From the NCBI RefSeq assembly GCF_008119665.1, contig NZ_CP043046.1:4650001-4714000 (forward strand): a DNA stretch of 64,000 bases, written 5' to 3'. Under the pieces are notes generated by a model that saw only the letters and a program-made list of their open reading frames with translations, searched no databases and was not told where the DNA came from. Every line of letters starts with the position of its first letter. The first letter of the stretch is position 1. The position numbers were made by a program, and so were the translations under genes. Shown one piece after another: positions 52,763 to 61,830 of the stretch. The stretch comes from Pigmentiphaga aceris. GTDB lineage: Bacteria > Pseudomonadota > Gammaproteobacteria > Burkholderiales > Burkholderiaceae_B.

Positions 52763-53746
52763 ATGCGCACCTTGATCCGCTATACCGCTGTGGCCGCCAC
52801 GCTCGCCGCTGTCAGCTTCTCTCCCATCGTCGCCGCCGAACCGAATCGCCCGGAGTGCATTGCACCGGCACAGCCCGGTGGCGGCTTCGACATCACGTGT
52901 CGACTGACCCAGGCCGCGCTGCGCGATTCCAAGGCGCTGACCAAGCCCATGCGTATCGTCTACATGCCGGGTGGCGTGGGCGCGGTCGCCTACAACAGCA
53001 TCATCGGCCAGCGTCCGGCTGATGCTGGTGCCATCGTTGCCTTCTCGGGCGGTTCGCTGCTGAATCTGGCGCAGGGCAAGTTCGGTCGTTATGGCGTGGA
53101 TGATGTGCGCTGGGTGGCGGCCGTGGGCGCCGACTACGGCGTTGCGGTAGTGCGTGACGACTCGCCCTACAAGGATCTGAAAAGCCTGATGGAAGCCTTC
53201 CGCGCTGATCCCAGCAAGATCGTGCTGGGTGCCGGCGGCTCGATCGGCAGCCAGGACTGGATGAAGGCCGCACTGACGGCACGCGCCGCCAACGTCGACT
53301 ACAAGAAGATGCGTTTCGTTGCCTTTGAAGGCGGCGGCGAAGCGGTAACCGCCCTGCGCGGCGGCCATATCCAGGCCTACATGGGTGATGCAGCCGAAGC
53401 CATGACCATGATGGAAGGTGGCGCACCGATCCGCGTGCTGGCCGTCTATCACAAGGAACGTCTGCCGGGCCGCCTGGCCAACGTGCCAACCGCCACCGAG
53501 CAAGGCTATCCGATCGAATGGCCGATCATCCGCGGTTTCTATGTCGGTCCCAAGGTGTCGGACGCCGACTACAACTGGTGGAAGGAAGCCTTCGACAAGA
53601 CGATGGCCACGCCCGAGTTCGCGCAGACCCAACAAAAGCAAGGCCTGTTCCCCTTCAACATTACCGGTGCAGCCCTCGACACCTACGTGCGTGAACAGGT
53701 CAAGAGCTACGGTGAGCTGGCCCGTTCGTTCGAGCTGATCAAGTAA
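52763..53746 (+). CDS. tctC: Tricarboxylate-binding periplasmic receptor TctC (Bug family)
   Basis: The 327-residue protein has a signal peptide (RYTAVAATLAAVSFSPIVAA) and the Bug/TctC fold. Key regions are IAPAQPGGGFDITCRL (ligand loop), YMPGGVGAVAYNSI and RALRGGHI-type segments (VTALRGGHIQAYMGD). It captures citrate or a related carboxylate for the TctBA membrane unit. It is followed after 17 bases by tctB. The 156-base gap after tctE should hold its promoter; no clear motif was identified. Confidence 0.92.
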   Translation: MRTLIRYTAVAATLAAVSFSPIVAAEPNRPECIAPAQPGGGFDITCRLTQAALRDSKALTKPMRIVYMPGGVGAVAYNSIIGQRPADAGAIVAFSGGSLLNLAQGKFGRYGVDDVRWVAAVGADYGVAVVRDDSPYKDLKSLMEAFRADPSKIVLGAGGSIGSQDWMKAALTARAANVDYKKMRFVAFEGGGEAVTALRGGHIQAYMGDAAEAMTMMEGGAPIRVLAVYHKERLPGRLANVPTATEQGYPIEWPIIRGFYVGPKVSDADYNWWKEAFDKTMATPEFAQTQQKQGLFPFNITGAALDTYVREQVKSYGELARSFELIK

Positions 53747-53763
53747 GACGGGCGGCAACTCAG

Positions 53764-54207
53764 ATGACGCTCAATAACCGTATTCTCGGCATCGCCGCGC
53801 TGGCGCTGGCCTTGTTCCTGTTCGTATTCGGCTATGGCCTGCAAGCGCCGTTCGCCTACGAACCGGTCGGGCCACGGGCCTTCCCGCTGATGCTCTCGGC
53901 CATCATCGGCTTGTGTGGACTGCGCCTGGTCTTCAAGGGTGGCGGTGAAGTCGAGCCGAACCAGGCAGGTGCCACGCCGCGCATCATTGCCATGATCGGA
54001 CTGGTATTCATCTATGCCCTGTCCTTTCAATGGCTGGGTTTCATCATCGCCACCACCATCATCGCCAGCCTGGTGGGCCGCCTCTTCGGCGGTACCTGGC
54101 TGAAGGTGGTCGGCGGCTCATTCGGTATGAGCGTCATGCTGTTCTTCCTGTTTGATCGCGGCCTGGACGTGGTGCTTCCCACCGGCTTGCTGGGAGGCCT
54201 CCTGTGA
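53764..54207 (+). CDS. tctB: Small membrane subunit TctB of the tripartite tricarboxylate transporter
   Basis: The 147-residue protein has four hydrophobic segments (ILGIAALALALFLFVFGYGL, RAFPLMLSAIIGLCGLRLVF, IIAMIGLVFIYALSF and GMSVMLFFLFDRGL), the family architecture. It supports the large TctA subunit in the membrane. Its stop overlaps the tctA start by four bases (GTGA), indicating coupled translation. Confidence 0.9.
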   Translation: MTLNNRILGIAALALALFLFVFGYGLQAPFAYEPVGPRAFPLMLSAIIGLCGLRLVFKGGGEVEPNQAGATPRIIAMIGLVFIYALSFQWLGFIIATTIIASLVGRLFGGTWLKVVGGSFGMSVMLFFLFDRGLDVVLPTGLLGGLL

Positions 54208-55727
54208 ATATTCTCGATAATCTGGCGCTGGGGTTTGGCGTCGCCTTCTCACTGACCAATGTGCTGGTGGCCTTGGTCGGCTCGTTCTTCGGCACGATTG
54301 TTGGCGTGTTGCCAGGGCTGGGGCCGATCAACGGTGTGGCCATGCTGATTCCCATTGCCTTCGCGATGGGCCTGCCGCCTGACACGGCGCTGATTCTGCT
54401 CGCAGCGGTGTACGTGGGTGCCGAATACGGCGGTCGCATCACCTCCATCCTGATCAACGTGCCGGGCGAAGCGGCCGCTGTGATGACGGCCATCGATGGT
54501 TACCCCCTGGCACGCCAGGGGTTGGCCAGCGTGGCGCTTTCGCTGTCGGCCTGGTCCTCGTTCTTCGGCTCGCTGGTTGCGATCACCGGCATCGTGGTGT
54601 TTGCACCATTCCTGGCACGCTGGGCACTTGCGTTCGGCCCTGCCGAATACTTCGTGCTGATGGTCTTTGCGTTCTGCGCCCTGACCAGCTTGCTGGGCGA
54701 ACAACCCGTCAAGGGTGTGCTGGCCGCAGCCATCGGACTGGGCATTGCCACGGTTGGCGTCGATGCCAACAGCGGTGTCTATCGCTACACCTTCGACATG
54801 CCGCACCTGGCAGATGGTCTGGACTTCGTGGTAGTGGTGATTGGTCTGTTCGCCGTTGCCGAACTGCTGCAAATGCTGGAAAGCAAGCTGTCGGGCAAGG
54901 ATGTCGAAGTACCGCCCAGCAAGCGCAAACTCTTCAACTTGCAGGAAATGGCTTTCACCTGGTGGGCAACCGTGCGCGGCTCGGTGCTGGGCTTTGTCAT
55001 CGGCGTGCTGCCCGGCGCAGGAGCCAGCGTGGCGTCGGCGGTGGCCTATGCCAATGAAAAGCGCTATGTCGAACGTCGTCCCAACAACGACTCGAAGTTC
55101 GGTCGTGGCGACATGCGTGGCCTGACTGCACCCGAAGCAGCCAACAACAGTGCGGCAACCGGTTCGTTCATTCCCATGCTGACGCTGGGTGTGCCGGGAT
55201 CGGGTACCACCGCCGTGATGATGGGTGCGCTGACGCTCTACAACATCACCCCTGGCCCGGTGCTGTTCGACCAGCAACCGGCACTGGTGTGGGGCCTGAT
55301 CGCCTCGATGTTCGTGGCCAACGTGATGCTGTTCATCATGAACGTGCCGATGGTGCGCGTGTTCGCCGCCATGCTGCGCATTCCTGCGTGGCTGCTGGTA
55401 CCGGGTGTGCTGTCGATCAGCTTCATCGGCGTCTACGCCATCAGTGGCACGACATTCGATCTGGTGGCAGTTGCGATCATCGGCACCATCGGATACATGC
55501 TGCGTAAGCTGGACATGCCCATGGCCCCGATGGTGCTGGGCGTGGTGCTGGGCGACATGATGGAGCAAAACCTGCGCCGCGCGCTGTCGATCACCAACGG
55601 CGACCTATCGATTCTGTGGGGCAGCGGCGTGACCATCGTGCTGTGGGTGTTGGCACTGACCGTGGTCATCGGCCCGATGGTCGTCAGACGCCTGAGCAAG
55701 AACAAGGGAGACGAGACCGCCGCTTGA
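54204..55727 (+). CDS. tctA: Large membrane subunit TctA of the tripartite tricarboxylate transporter
   Basis: The 507-residue inner-membrane protein has about ten to twelve transmembrane segments and two related Gly-rich motifs: GVLPGLGPINGVAMLIPIAF (about 33-52) and GVLPGAGASVASAVAYANEK (about 268-287). APEAANNSAATGSFIPMLTL marks the core transport region. It is the permease of the TctABC system. GTG 54204 overlaps tctB; a large hairpin terminator follows the stop. Confidence 0.95.
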   Translation: MNILDNLALGFGVAFSLTNVLVALVGSFFGTIVGVLPGLGPINGVAMLIPIAFAMGLPPDTALILLAAVYVGAEYGGRITSILINVPGEAAAVMTAIDGYPLARQGLASVALSLSAWSSFFGSLVAITGIVVFAPFLARWALAFGPAEYFVLMVFAFCALTSLLGEQPVKGVLAAAIGLGIATVGVDANSGVYRYTFDMPHLADGLDFVVVVIGLFAVAELLQMLESKLSGKDVEVPPSKRKLFNLQEMAFTWWATVRGSVLGFVIGVLPGAGASVASAVAYANEKRYVERRPNNDSKFGRGDMRGLTAPEAANNSAATGSFIPMLTLGVPGSGTTAVMMGALTLYNITPGPVLFDQQPALVWGLIASMFVANVMLFIMNVPMVRVFAAMLRIPAWLLVPGVLSISFIGVYAISGTTFDLVAVAIIGTIGYMLRKLDMPMAPMVLGVVLGDMMEQNLRRALSITNGDLSILWGSGVTIVLWVLALTVVIGPMVVRRLSKNKGDETAA

Positions 55728-55749
55728 TGGCTTGAACGGATACGGCGAC

Positions 55750-55808
55750 GAGGCCGGGTGATTGAAGAGGGCTTTTGCCGTTTTCAAGCACCCGGCCTCT
55801 TTCTTTTC
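55750..55808 (+). terminator. Rho-independent terminator of the tct operon
   Basis: GAGGCCGGGTG (55750-55760) pairs with CACCCGGCCTC (55789-55799), 11 base pairs, with an inner GGC-TTTT-GCC hairpin, followed by TTTCTTTTC. Confidence 0.88.
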
Positions 55809-55853
55809 GGGCATCGCCAGAATCGGCCGATGCACCGGAATGCGGCAGCGGGC

Positions 55854-55907
55854 GCACCGTCACCGTGCCATGCCCCGTTGCAGCGCAGCAAACCAGGGCA
55901 TGGCCCT
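55854..55907. promoter_or_regulatory. Candidate NtrC-type sites upstream of the nitrate operon
   Basis: GCACC-GTCAC-CGTGC (55854-55868) is one base off the GCACC-N5-GGTGC pattern of NtrC sites, about 120 bases before the predicted start. A perfect palindrome, AGGGC-ATG-GCCCT (55895-55907), lies closer. Both are plausible activator sites for the sigma-54 promoter; assignment to NtrC is inferred. Confidence 0.4.
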
Positions 55908-55954
55908 TCCCCCAGAGACGTTGATTCATCAGGCTTTCCGGCTCATCCATAAAG

Positions 55955-55970
55955 TGGCACGACCTTTGCA
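55955..55970 (+). promoter_or_regulatory. Consensus sigma-54 promoter of the nitrate assimilation operon
   Basis: TGGCACG (55955-55961), four bases, then TTGCA (55966-55970) matches the -24/-12 consensus TGGCACG-N4-TTGCA exactly. GG (55956-55957) and GC (55968-55969) are ten bases apart. The start should be near 55981, leaving a leader of about 140 bases before narK. Confidence 0.88.
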
Positions 55971-55985
55971 TTAGTCCTGATCGAC

Positions 55986-56106
55986 GAGTCAACGGCGACT
56001 CATCACGATTTTGATCCGGGCCTGAATACACAATCAGGCTCGTCACGGACAACGGCGTCCCCTGAAGCGGTTTTCACACTGCCTTCACGGGACGCCTTTT
56101 GCTTTT
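55986..56106 (+). promoter_or_regulatory. Candidate ANTAR (NasR/NasT-type) antitermination leader of the nitrate operon
   Basis: Two hairpins carry the same hexaloop AACGGC, with A at loop position 1 and G at 4 as required by ANTAR proteins. P1 is GAGTC/GACTC (55986-56001); P2 is GGAC/GTCC (56047-56060). A terminator follows: GGCGTCCC (56054-56061) pairs with GGGACGCC (56089-56096), with a further five base pairs inside, then TTTTGCTTTT. The P2 loop and 3' arm are part of the terminator's 5' arm, so the two are mutually exclusive. A third hairpin (GCCTGA/TCAGGC) lies between them. Binding by a nitrate-responsive ANTAR protein would favour read-through. No ANTAR gene is in the window. Confidence 0.75.
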
Positions 56107-56119
56107 GGGGACAGCCTTC

Positions 56120-57457
56120 ATGAACGGCCAAGCGACACGCATCGCCCTATTCACGCTGCGCACACCGCAGATGCGCGCTTTCCACCTGACATGGATGGCG
56201 TTCTTCGTGTGCTTCTTCGCCTGGTTCGCCTGTGCGCCGCTGATGCCGGTGCTGAAAGGCGAATTCAACCTGACACCCGGGCAGATCGCCAATATCAACA
56301 TCGCCGCGGTATCGGTCACGATCCTGGTGCGTCTGTTGATCGGCCCGCTGTGCGATCGATACGGCCCCCGCGCAACCTACACCGCACTGCTGACGGTCGG
56401 TGCCATTCCGGTCATTGGCGTGGCGTTTGCGCAGAGCTACGAAACCTTCCTGTTCTTCCGCCTGTGCATCGGCGCAGTCGGCGCAAGCTTCGTGATCACG
56501 CAGTACCACACCTCGGTGATGTTCTCGTCGAACGTGGTCGGCACGGCCAACGCAACCACCGCCGGCTGGGGCAACGCAGGCGGCGGTGCCGCCCAGGCGC
56601 TGATGCCGCTGCTGCTGGCTGCCGCGCTGATGCTGGGTGTGGATCAAGCCTTCGGCTGGCGTGTGGCGCTGGTCGTACCCGGCCTGCTGATGCTGGTGAT
56701 GGCGGTGGTGTACTGGCGCTTCACGCAAGACTGCCCGGCTGGCAACTATTCGGACTTGCGCGCGCAAGGCGTGGCCATTGAAGGCGGCAAGAAAGGCGGC
56801 ATGGCGAGCTTCCGCGCAGCCTGCGGCAACTACCGTGTGTGGCTGCTGTTCATCACCTATGGCGCGTGCTTCGGAGTGGAAATCTTCATCCACAACATCG
56901 CCGCCATCTATTACGTCGATCACTTCGGTTTCTCTTTGAAAGCCGCTGGCCTGGCTGCTGCCAGCTTCGGCCTGCTTGCCCTGTTCGCCCGCGCGCTGGG
57001 CGGCTTTCTGTCGGACCGCATGGCCCGTGGCGACAAGCTCAACGCCCGCGCCAAGCTGCTGTTTGTGCTGATGCTGGGCGAGGGCCTGGGCCTGCTGTGG
57101 TTTGCGCAGGCCGAAGGTGCAGTCATTGCCGTGATCGCCATGCTGGTGTTCGGTCTGTTCACCCACATGGCCTGCGGTGCGACCTACGCGCTGGTGCCCT
57201 TCATCGACCGCAAGGCGCTGGGCGGTGTCGCTGGCATCGTGGGCGCAGGCGGCAATGTCGGTGCCCTGGCCGCTGGCTTCCTGATGAAAGGCGTCGGCGA
57301 CGTGCAGCAGACGCTCACCCTGCTGGGCGTGCTGGTGGCGGTATCGGCCCTGTGCGCCCTGGCCATTCGCTTCAGCGCCTCGCACGCATCGCAAGACAAC
57401 AAACCAGACAACCAATCAGACATCGGCCTGGCCGGTCCGACCAGCGTCCACGCCTAA
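56120..57457 (+). CDS. narK: Nitrate/nitrite transporter, NNP-family (NarK/NasA type MFS)
   Basis: The 445-residue inner-membrane protein has 12 predicted helices and nitrate/nitrite-porter motifs: FFAWFACAPLMPVLKGEFNL at the start, RLLIGPLCDRYGPR in the second helix region, and the two Gly-rich nitrate signatures GWGNAGGGAAQALMP and AGIVGAGGNVGALAAGFLM. As first gene of the nir-nas operon it imports nitrate for assimilation. ATG 56120 has GGGGA upstream; a frame start at 56099 lies in the terminator. nirB follows after 11 bases. Confidence 0.92.
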   Translation: MNGQATRIALFTLRTPQMRAFHLTWMAFFVCFFAWFACAPLMPVLKGEFNLTPGQIANINIAAVSVTILVRLLIGPLCDRYGPRATYTALLTVGAIPVIGVAFAQSYETFLFFRLCIGAVGASFVITQYHTSVMFSSNVVGTANATTAGWGNAGGGAAQALMPLLLAAALMLGVDQAFGWRVALVVPGLLMLVMAVVYWRFTQDCPAGNYSDLRAQGVAIEGGKKGGMASFRAACGNYRVWLLFITYGACFGVEIFIHNIAAIYYVDHFGFSLKAAGLAAASFGLLALFARALGGFLSDRMARGDKLNARAKLLFVLMLGEGLGLLWFAQAEGAVIAVIAMLVFGLFTHMACGATYALVPFIDRKALGGVAGIVGAGGNVGALAAGFLMKGVGDVQQTLTLLGVLVAVSALCALAIRFSASHASQDNKPDNQSDIGLAGPTSVHA

Positions 57458-57468
57458 GAGAGAATTTC

Positions 57469-60027
57469 ATGAAACTCATCGTCATCGGCCACGGCATGGT
57501 TGGCCACAAGCTGCTCGAATCCCTGGCCGAATCCGGCATGGATCACCTGGACATCACCGTGCTGTGCGAAGAACCGCGCGCGGCCTACGACCGTGTCCAT
57601 CTGTCGGAATTCTTCGCTGGCAAGACGGCTGAAGACCTGTCCTTGGTTGCGGCCGGTTTCTTCGAGCGCGACAACCTGCTGCTGCGCCTGAACGCACGCG
57701 CCACCACGATCGATCGCGTGGCCCGCACCGTAACCGTGTCTACCGGTGAAGTGCTGCCCTACGACAAGCTGGTAATTGCCACCGGCTCCTACCCCTTCGT
57801 GCCACCCGTGCCCGGCAAGGATCGCGCCGACTGCTTCGTCTATCGCACCATCGAAGACCTGGAAGCCATGCGCGAATGCGGTGCACGCGGCAAGAGCGGT
57901 GTGGTGATCGGTGGCGGCCTGCTGGGTCTGGAATGCGCCAAGGCGCTGGTCGACCTGGGTCTGCAAACTCACGTGGTGGAATTTGCGCCGCGCCTGATGG
58001 CAGTGCAGGTGGACGACGGCGGCGGCCGCGTCTTGCGCAGCAAGATCGAAGCCCTGGGCGTCACCGTGCACACCCAGAAAAACACGCTTGAAATCGTCGA
58101 TGGCGAAGCCGGCACGCACCGCATGAAGTTTGCCGACGGCAGCCATCTGGACACCGACATGATCGTGTTCTCGGCAGGCATTCGCCCGCGCGACGAACTG
58201 GCGCGCGAAAGCGGCTTGGCCGTCGGCCCCCGCGGCGGCATTCAGATCGACGACAACTGCCTGACCTCCGATCCCGACATCTACGCGATTGGCGAGTGCG
58301 CCTTGTGGGACGGCAAGATCTTCGGCCTGGTGGCCCCGGGCTACGACATGGCGCGCATTGTCGCGGCTGGTTTGCTTGGCCAATCCGGCAGCTTCCAGGG
58401 TGCCGACATGAGCACCAAGCTGAAGCTGATGGGCGTGGACGTGGCCAGCCTGGGCGACCCGCATGCAGTCACCCCCGGCAGCCGTTCGTACCAGTTCACC
58501 GACGAGCGCAAACAGGTCTACAAAAAGCTGGTGGTGTCGGACTGCGGCAAGTTCCTGCTGGGCGGCGTAATGATCGGCGATGCGTCCGAGTACGGCACGC
58601 TGCTGCAGATGATGCTGAACAAGATCGAGCTGCCCGAGTCGCCAGAATTTCTGATCCTGCCGCAGTCCGATGGCAAGGCCAAGCCGGGCCTGGGTGTGGA
58701 CGCCCTGCCAGAAACTGCGCAGATCTGCTCGTGCAACAACGTCAGCAAGGGCCAGATCGCGCAGGCGGTGTGCGACGGCGCAACCAGCATTGGCGCGGTG
58801 AAGACCTGCACCAAGGCAGGCACGGCCTGTGGCGGCTGTGTGTCGCTGGTCACGCAGATCATGAAAGCGGAGATGAAAAAGCAAGGCATGGCGGTGGACA
58901 ACCACCTGTGCGAGCACTTCCGTTATTCGCGTCAGGAAATCTATCACCTGGTGCGTGTGGGCAATATCCGCAGCTTCGGTGAATTGCTGGAGAAGCACGG
59001 CAAGGGCCTGGGCTGCGATGTGTGCAAACCGGTGGCGGCCAACATTCTGGCGTCTTGCTGGAACGACTTCGTGCTGAAGAAAGAGCATGCCAGCCTGCAG
59101 GACTCCAACGACTACTTCCTGGGCAACATCCAGAAGGACGGCACTTACTCTGTTGTGCCACGCATGCCGGGCGGTGAAGTCACGCCAGACGGCCTGATCG
59201 CGGTCGGCCAGGTCGCCAAGCAATATGGCCTGTACACCAAGATCACCGGGGGTCAGCGTGTGGACTTGTTCGGTGCTCGGGTAGACCAGCTACCCGAAAT
59301 CTGGAAAGCCCTGATTGCCGCCGGTTTCGAGACTGGCCATGCCTACGGCAAGTCACTGCGCACCGTGAAGTCCTGCGTGGGTTCCACCTGGTGCCGATAC
59401 GGCGTGGACGACAGCGTGGGCCTGGCCATCGATCTGGAGAACCGCTACAAGGGCCTGCGTTCGCCGCACAAGATCAAGTTCGGCGTGTCGGGCTGCACCC
59501 GAGAATGCGCGGAAGCACAGGGCAAGGACATCGGCATCATCGCCACCGAGCGTGGCTGGAATCTGTACGTGTGTGGCAATGGCGGCATGAAGCCGCGCCA
59601 CGCCGAACTGCTGGCCGTCGACCTGGACCGTGAAACCCTGGTTCGCTACATCGACCGCGTGCTGATGTTCTACGTGCGCACCGCCGACCGCCTGCAACGT
59701 ACCAGCACCTGGCGCGACAACCTGGAAGGCGGGCTGGACTACCTGAAGCGTGTGGTGATCGACGATTCACTGGGCCTGGCCGCCGAGCTGGAAGCCGAGA
59801 TGCAGCACGTGGTCGACACCTACGAATGCGAGTGGAAGCTGGCCGTTCAAGACCCGGAAACCCGCAAGCGCTTCCGTCACTTCGTGAACAGCGACCAGAC
59901 CGACAAGACCGTGATGTTCGAAGAAGTACGCGGCCAGATTCGCCCGGCCACGCCGATTGAACGCGAAGCCCGCACCCAAGGCACGCGCAAGATTTCGATT
60001 CCGATTGTTGTCGTCAACGCGGCGTGA
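57469..60027 (+). CDS. nirB: NADH-dependent assimilatory nitrite reductase, large subunit NirB
   Basis: The 852-residue cytosolic enzyme reduces nitrite to ammonium. The order is an FAD/NAD(P) domain (IVIGHGMVGHKLLESL at the N-terminus, VVIGGGLLGLECAKAL near 145), a BFD-like [2Fe-2S] domain (ICSCNNVSKGQI and KAGTACGGC, near 420-480), then ferredoxin-like and sirohaem/[4Fe-4S] domains with SCVGSTWCRYG and SGCTRECAEAQGKD, giving the C-x5-C and C-x3-C ligand pattern. ATG 57469 has AGAGAG upstream. It works with NirD, 70 bases downstream. Confidence 0.95.
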   Translation: MKLIVIGHGMVGHKLLESLAESGMDHLDITVLCEEPRAAYDRVHLSEFFAGKTAEDLSLVAAGFFERDNLLLRLNARATTIDRVARTVTVSTGEVLPYDKLVIATGSYPFVPPVPGKDRADCFVYRTIEDLEAMRECGARGKSGVVIGGGLLGLECAKALVDLGLQTHVVEFAPRLMAVQVDDGGGRVLRSKIEALGVTVHTQKNTLEIVDGEAGTHRMKFADGSHLDTDMIVFSAGIRPRDELARESGLAVGPRGGIQIDDNCLTSDPDIYAIGECALWDGKIFGLVAPGYDMARIVAAGLLGQSGSFQGADMSTKLKLMGVDVASLGDPHAVTPGSRSYQFTDERKQVYKKLVVSDCGKFLLGGVMIGDASEYGTLLQMMLNKIELPESPEFLILPQSDGKAKPGLGVDALPETAQICSCNNVSKGQIAQAVCDGATSIGAVKTCTKAGTACGGCVSLVTQIMKAEMKKQGMAVDNHLCEHFRYSRQEIYHLVRVGNIRSFGELLEKHGKGLGCDVCKPVAANILASCWNDFVLKKEHASLQDSNDYFLGNIQKDGTYSVVPRMPGGEVTPDGLIAVGQVAKQYGLYTKITGGQRVDLFGARVDQLPEIWKALIAAGFETGHAYGKSLRTVKSCVGSTWCRYGVDDSVGLAIDLENRYKGLRSPHKIKFGVSGCTRECAEAQGKDIGIIATERGWNLYVCGNGGMKPRHAELLAVDLDRETLVRYIDRVLMFYVRTADRLQRTSTWRDNLEGGLDYLKRVVIDDSLGLAAELEAEMQHVVDTYECEWKLAVQDPETRKRFRHFVNSDQTDKTVMFEEVRGQIRPATPIEREARTQGTRKISIPIVVVNAA

Positions 60028-60097
60028 GATGCATTCCATGAGCAATCAAACCGCGACCTCTTCCGTCTTCAGCAACTCCGTGAAACAAGGAAACGCC

Positions 60098-60508
60098 ATG
60101 TCCATCAATAATGCCTGGTTGGCCGTCTGCGACCTGACCGACATCGTGCCCGACACGGGCGTCTGCGCCTTGATCGATGGGGAACAAGTCGCCATCTTCC
60201 ATGTGCAGCATGCGCAGGAAAAGGTCTTTGCGATCGGCAACTACGACCCCGCCTCGCAAGCAGCCGTGCTGTCGCGCGGGCTGGTGGGCAGCATCGGTGA
60301 ACGGGTGGTAGTGGCCTCGCCCATCTACAAACAGCACTTCGATTTGAAGACGGGCGAGTGCGTGGAATCGCCTGAATATTCGGTACGCGCCTATGCGACC
60401 CGCATCGAAGGCGGGCGGGTGTGGGTACAGGCCGGCGCGCAGACGCAAGCCTATGACGAGGAAAGCGCAGAAGCCCACCAAGACGTGCACGCAGGAGCGC
60501 TCGCATGA
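60098..60508 (+). CDS. nirD: Nitrite reductase small subunit NirD
   Basis: The 136-residue Rieske-fold protein begins MSINNAWLAVCDLTDIVPDT and contains VFAIGNYDPASQAAVLSRGL and SPIYKQHFDLKTGECVESPE. The Rieske Cys/His ligands are absent, as in other NirD proteins. ATG 60098 is chosen for AAGGA six bases upstream; ATG 60038 is in frame but adds an unsupported extension. Its stop overlaps the next start by four bases (ATGA). Confidence 0.88.
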   Translation: MSINNAWLAVCDLTDIVPDTGVCALIDGEQVAIFHVQHAQEKVFAIGNYDPASQAAVLSRGLVGSIGERVVVASPIYKQHFDLKTGECVESPEYSVRAYATRIEGGRVWVQAGAQTQAYDEESAEAHQDVHAGALA

Positions 60509-61788
60509 AACCCCGTCTGGTCGTCATCGGCAATGGCATGGCCGGCATGCGCACCATCGACGAGCTGCTGGCGCTCGCGCCTGATCTGTACGACATCACC
60601 GTGTTCGGTGCCGAACCGCACGGCAACTACAACCGCATTCTGCTGTCACCGGTATTGGCGGGTGAAAAGCAGATTGCCGACATCATGCTGCACCCGCGTG
60701 AATGGTACGCAGAGAACGGCATCACGCTGCATGCAGGTGACCCGGTCACGCGCATCGACCGAGTCAAACGCAAGGTGCATTCGCGCGACGGCATCGAGGT
60801 GCCCTACGACCGGCTGTTGATTGCCACCGGGTCCAAGCCCTTCATGCTGCCGGTGCCGGGCAACACCTTGCCGGGCGTGATTGCATTCCGCGACATCCAG
60901 GATGTCGAAAGCATGATGGTGGCCGCGCGCGATCATCGCCGTGCGGTGGTGATCGGTGGTGGCTTGCTGGGCCTGGAAGCTGCCAATGGTCTGCTGCGCC
61001 AAGGCATGGAAGTCACCGTGCTGCACGTGGCCGATGCACTGCTGAATCGGCAACTGGACAAACCGGCCGCGGCGATGCTGAAGCAGGCGCTGGAAAGTCG
61101 TGGCCTGCGCTTCCTGCTGGGAGCCAGCACCGCCGCCATTCTTGGCGAAGACCGGGTCACCGGCGTGCAGCTGAGTGACGGTTCCGTGATCAACGCCGAC
61201 CTGGTCGTGATGACCATCGGCGTTCGCCCGAATGCAGAACTGGCACGTGCCGCCGGCCTGCATTGCGATCAGGCGATTGTGGTCGACGACACCTTGCAGA
61301 CCTACGACCCGCGCATCTACGCCGTGGGTGAATGTGTGCAGCATCGCCGCGCACTGTTCGGCCTGGTTGCGCCGATCTGGGACCAGGCGCGTGTGTGTGG
61401 TGCCCACCTGGCCGGAGCCGGACACCGCCGTTATGTGCAACAGGCCACCGCCACCAAGCTGAAGGTGACGGGCATCGATCTGTACTCGGCGGGGGACATC
61501 ATCGGTGAAGCCGGCACGGAAGACCTGGTGCTGCGCGACCCGGCACGCGACGTCTACAAACGCCTGGTGTTGAAAGAAGGCCAACTGGTCGGGGCCGTGC
61601 TGTACGGCGACGTGCGCGATGGCAACTGGTACTTCGACCTGATCCAGCAACGCGCGAATGTCACGGGCATTCGCGACCGGCTGCTGTTCGGCCAAGCCTT
61701 CTGCGAAACAGACGACGACAACGTGAAATCCCCCGCCTTGAATACCGCCGCCAGCGTTCGTGCTGCCGACACCGCGCAAGCTGCCTGA
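60505..61788 (+). CDS. NAD(P)H/FAD-dependent reductase of the nitrate assimilation operon
   Basis: The 427-residue flavoprotein resembles the N-terminal half of NirB: LVVIGNGMAGMRTIDELL (FAD), VVIGGGLLGLEAANGL (NAD) and IYAVGECVQHR. It has no BFD or sirohaem domain. Its place between nirD and nasA suggests that it supplies electrons from NAD(P)H to the nitrate reductase NasA, like the separate electron-transfer subunits of Klebsiella/Bacillus nas operons. That pairing is inferred from position and family. Confidence 0.82.
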   Translation: MKPRLVVIGNGMAGMRTIDELLALAPDLYDITVFGAEPHGNYNRILLSPVLAGEKQIADIMLHPREWYAENGITLHAGDPVTRIDRVKRKVHSRDGIEVPYDRLLIATGSKPFMLPVPGNTLPGVIAFRDIQDVESMMVAARDHRRAVVIGGGLLGLEAANGLLRQGMEVTVLHVADALLNRQLDKPAAAMLKQALESRGLRFLLGASTAAILGEDRVTGVQLSDGSVINADLVVMTIGVRPNAELARAAGLHCDQAIVVDDTLQTYDPRIYAVGECVQHRRALFGLVAPIWDQARVCGAHLAGAGHRRYVQQATATKLKVTGIDLYSAGDIIGEAGTEDLVLRDPARDVYKRLVLKEGQLVGAVLYGDVRDGNWYFDLIQQRANVTGIRDRLLFGQAFCETDDDNVKSPALNTAASVRAADTAQAA

Positions 61789-61830
61789 CCCTGCTTTTCT
61801 GACCACCCTGCCCCAGCACTGGACTCTGCC

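Noticed and set aside
54249..55568. Long minus-strand frame opposite tctA (and similar frames opposite narK, purB, glcD and the exopolysaccharide genes)
   Set aside because: These are His/Gln/Arg-rich antisense shadows of high-GC coding sequence, with no domain or ribosome site; the plus-strand or opposite gene is clearly real.
56020..56040. GCCTGA/TCAGGC hairpin as the second ANTAR hairpin
   Set aside because: Its loop has no G at position 4; GGAC-AACGGC-GTCC downstream has the same loop as P1 and overlaps the terminator.
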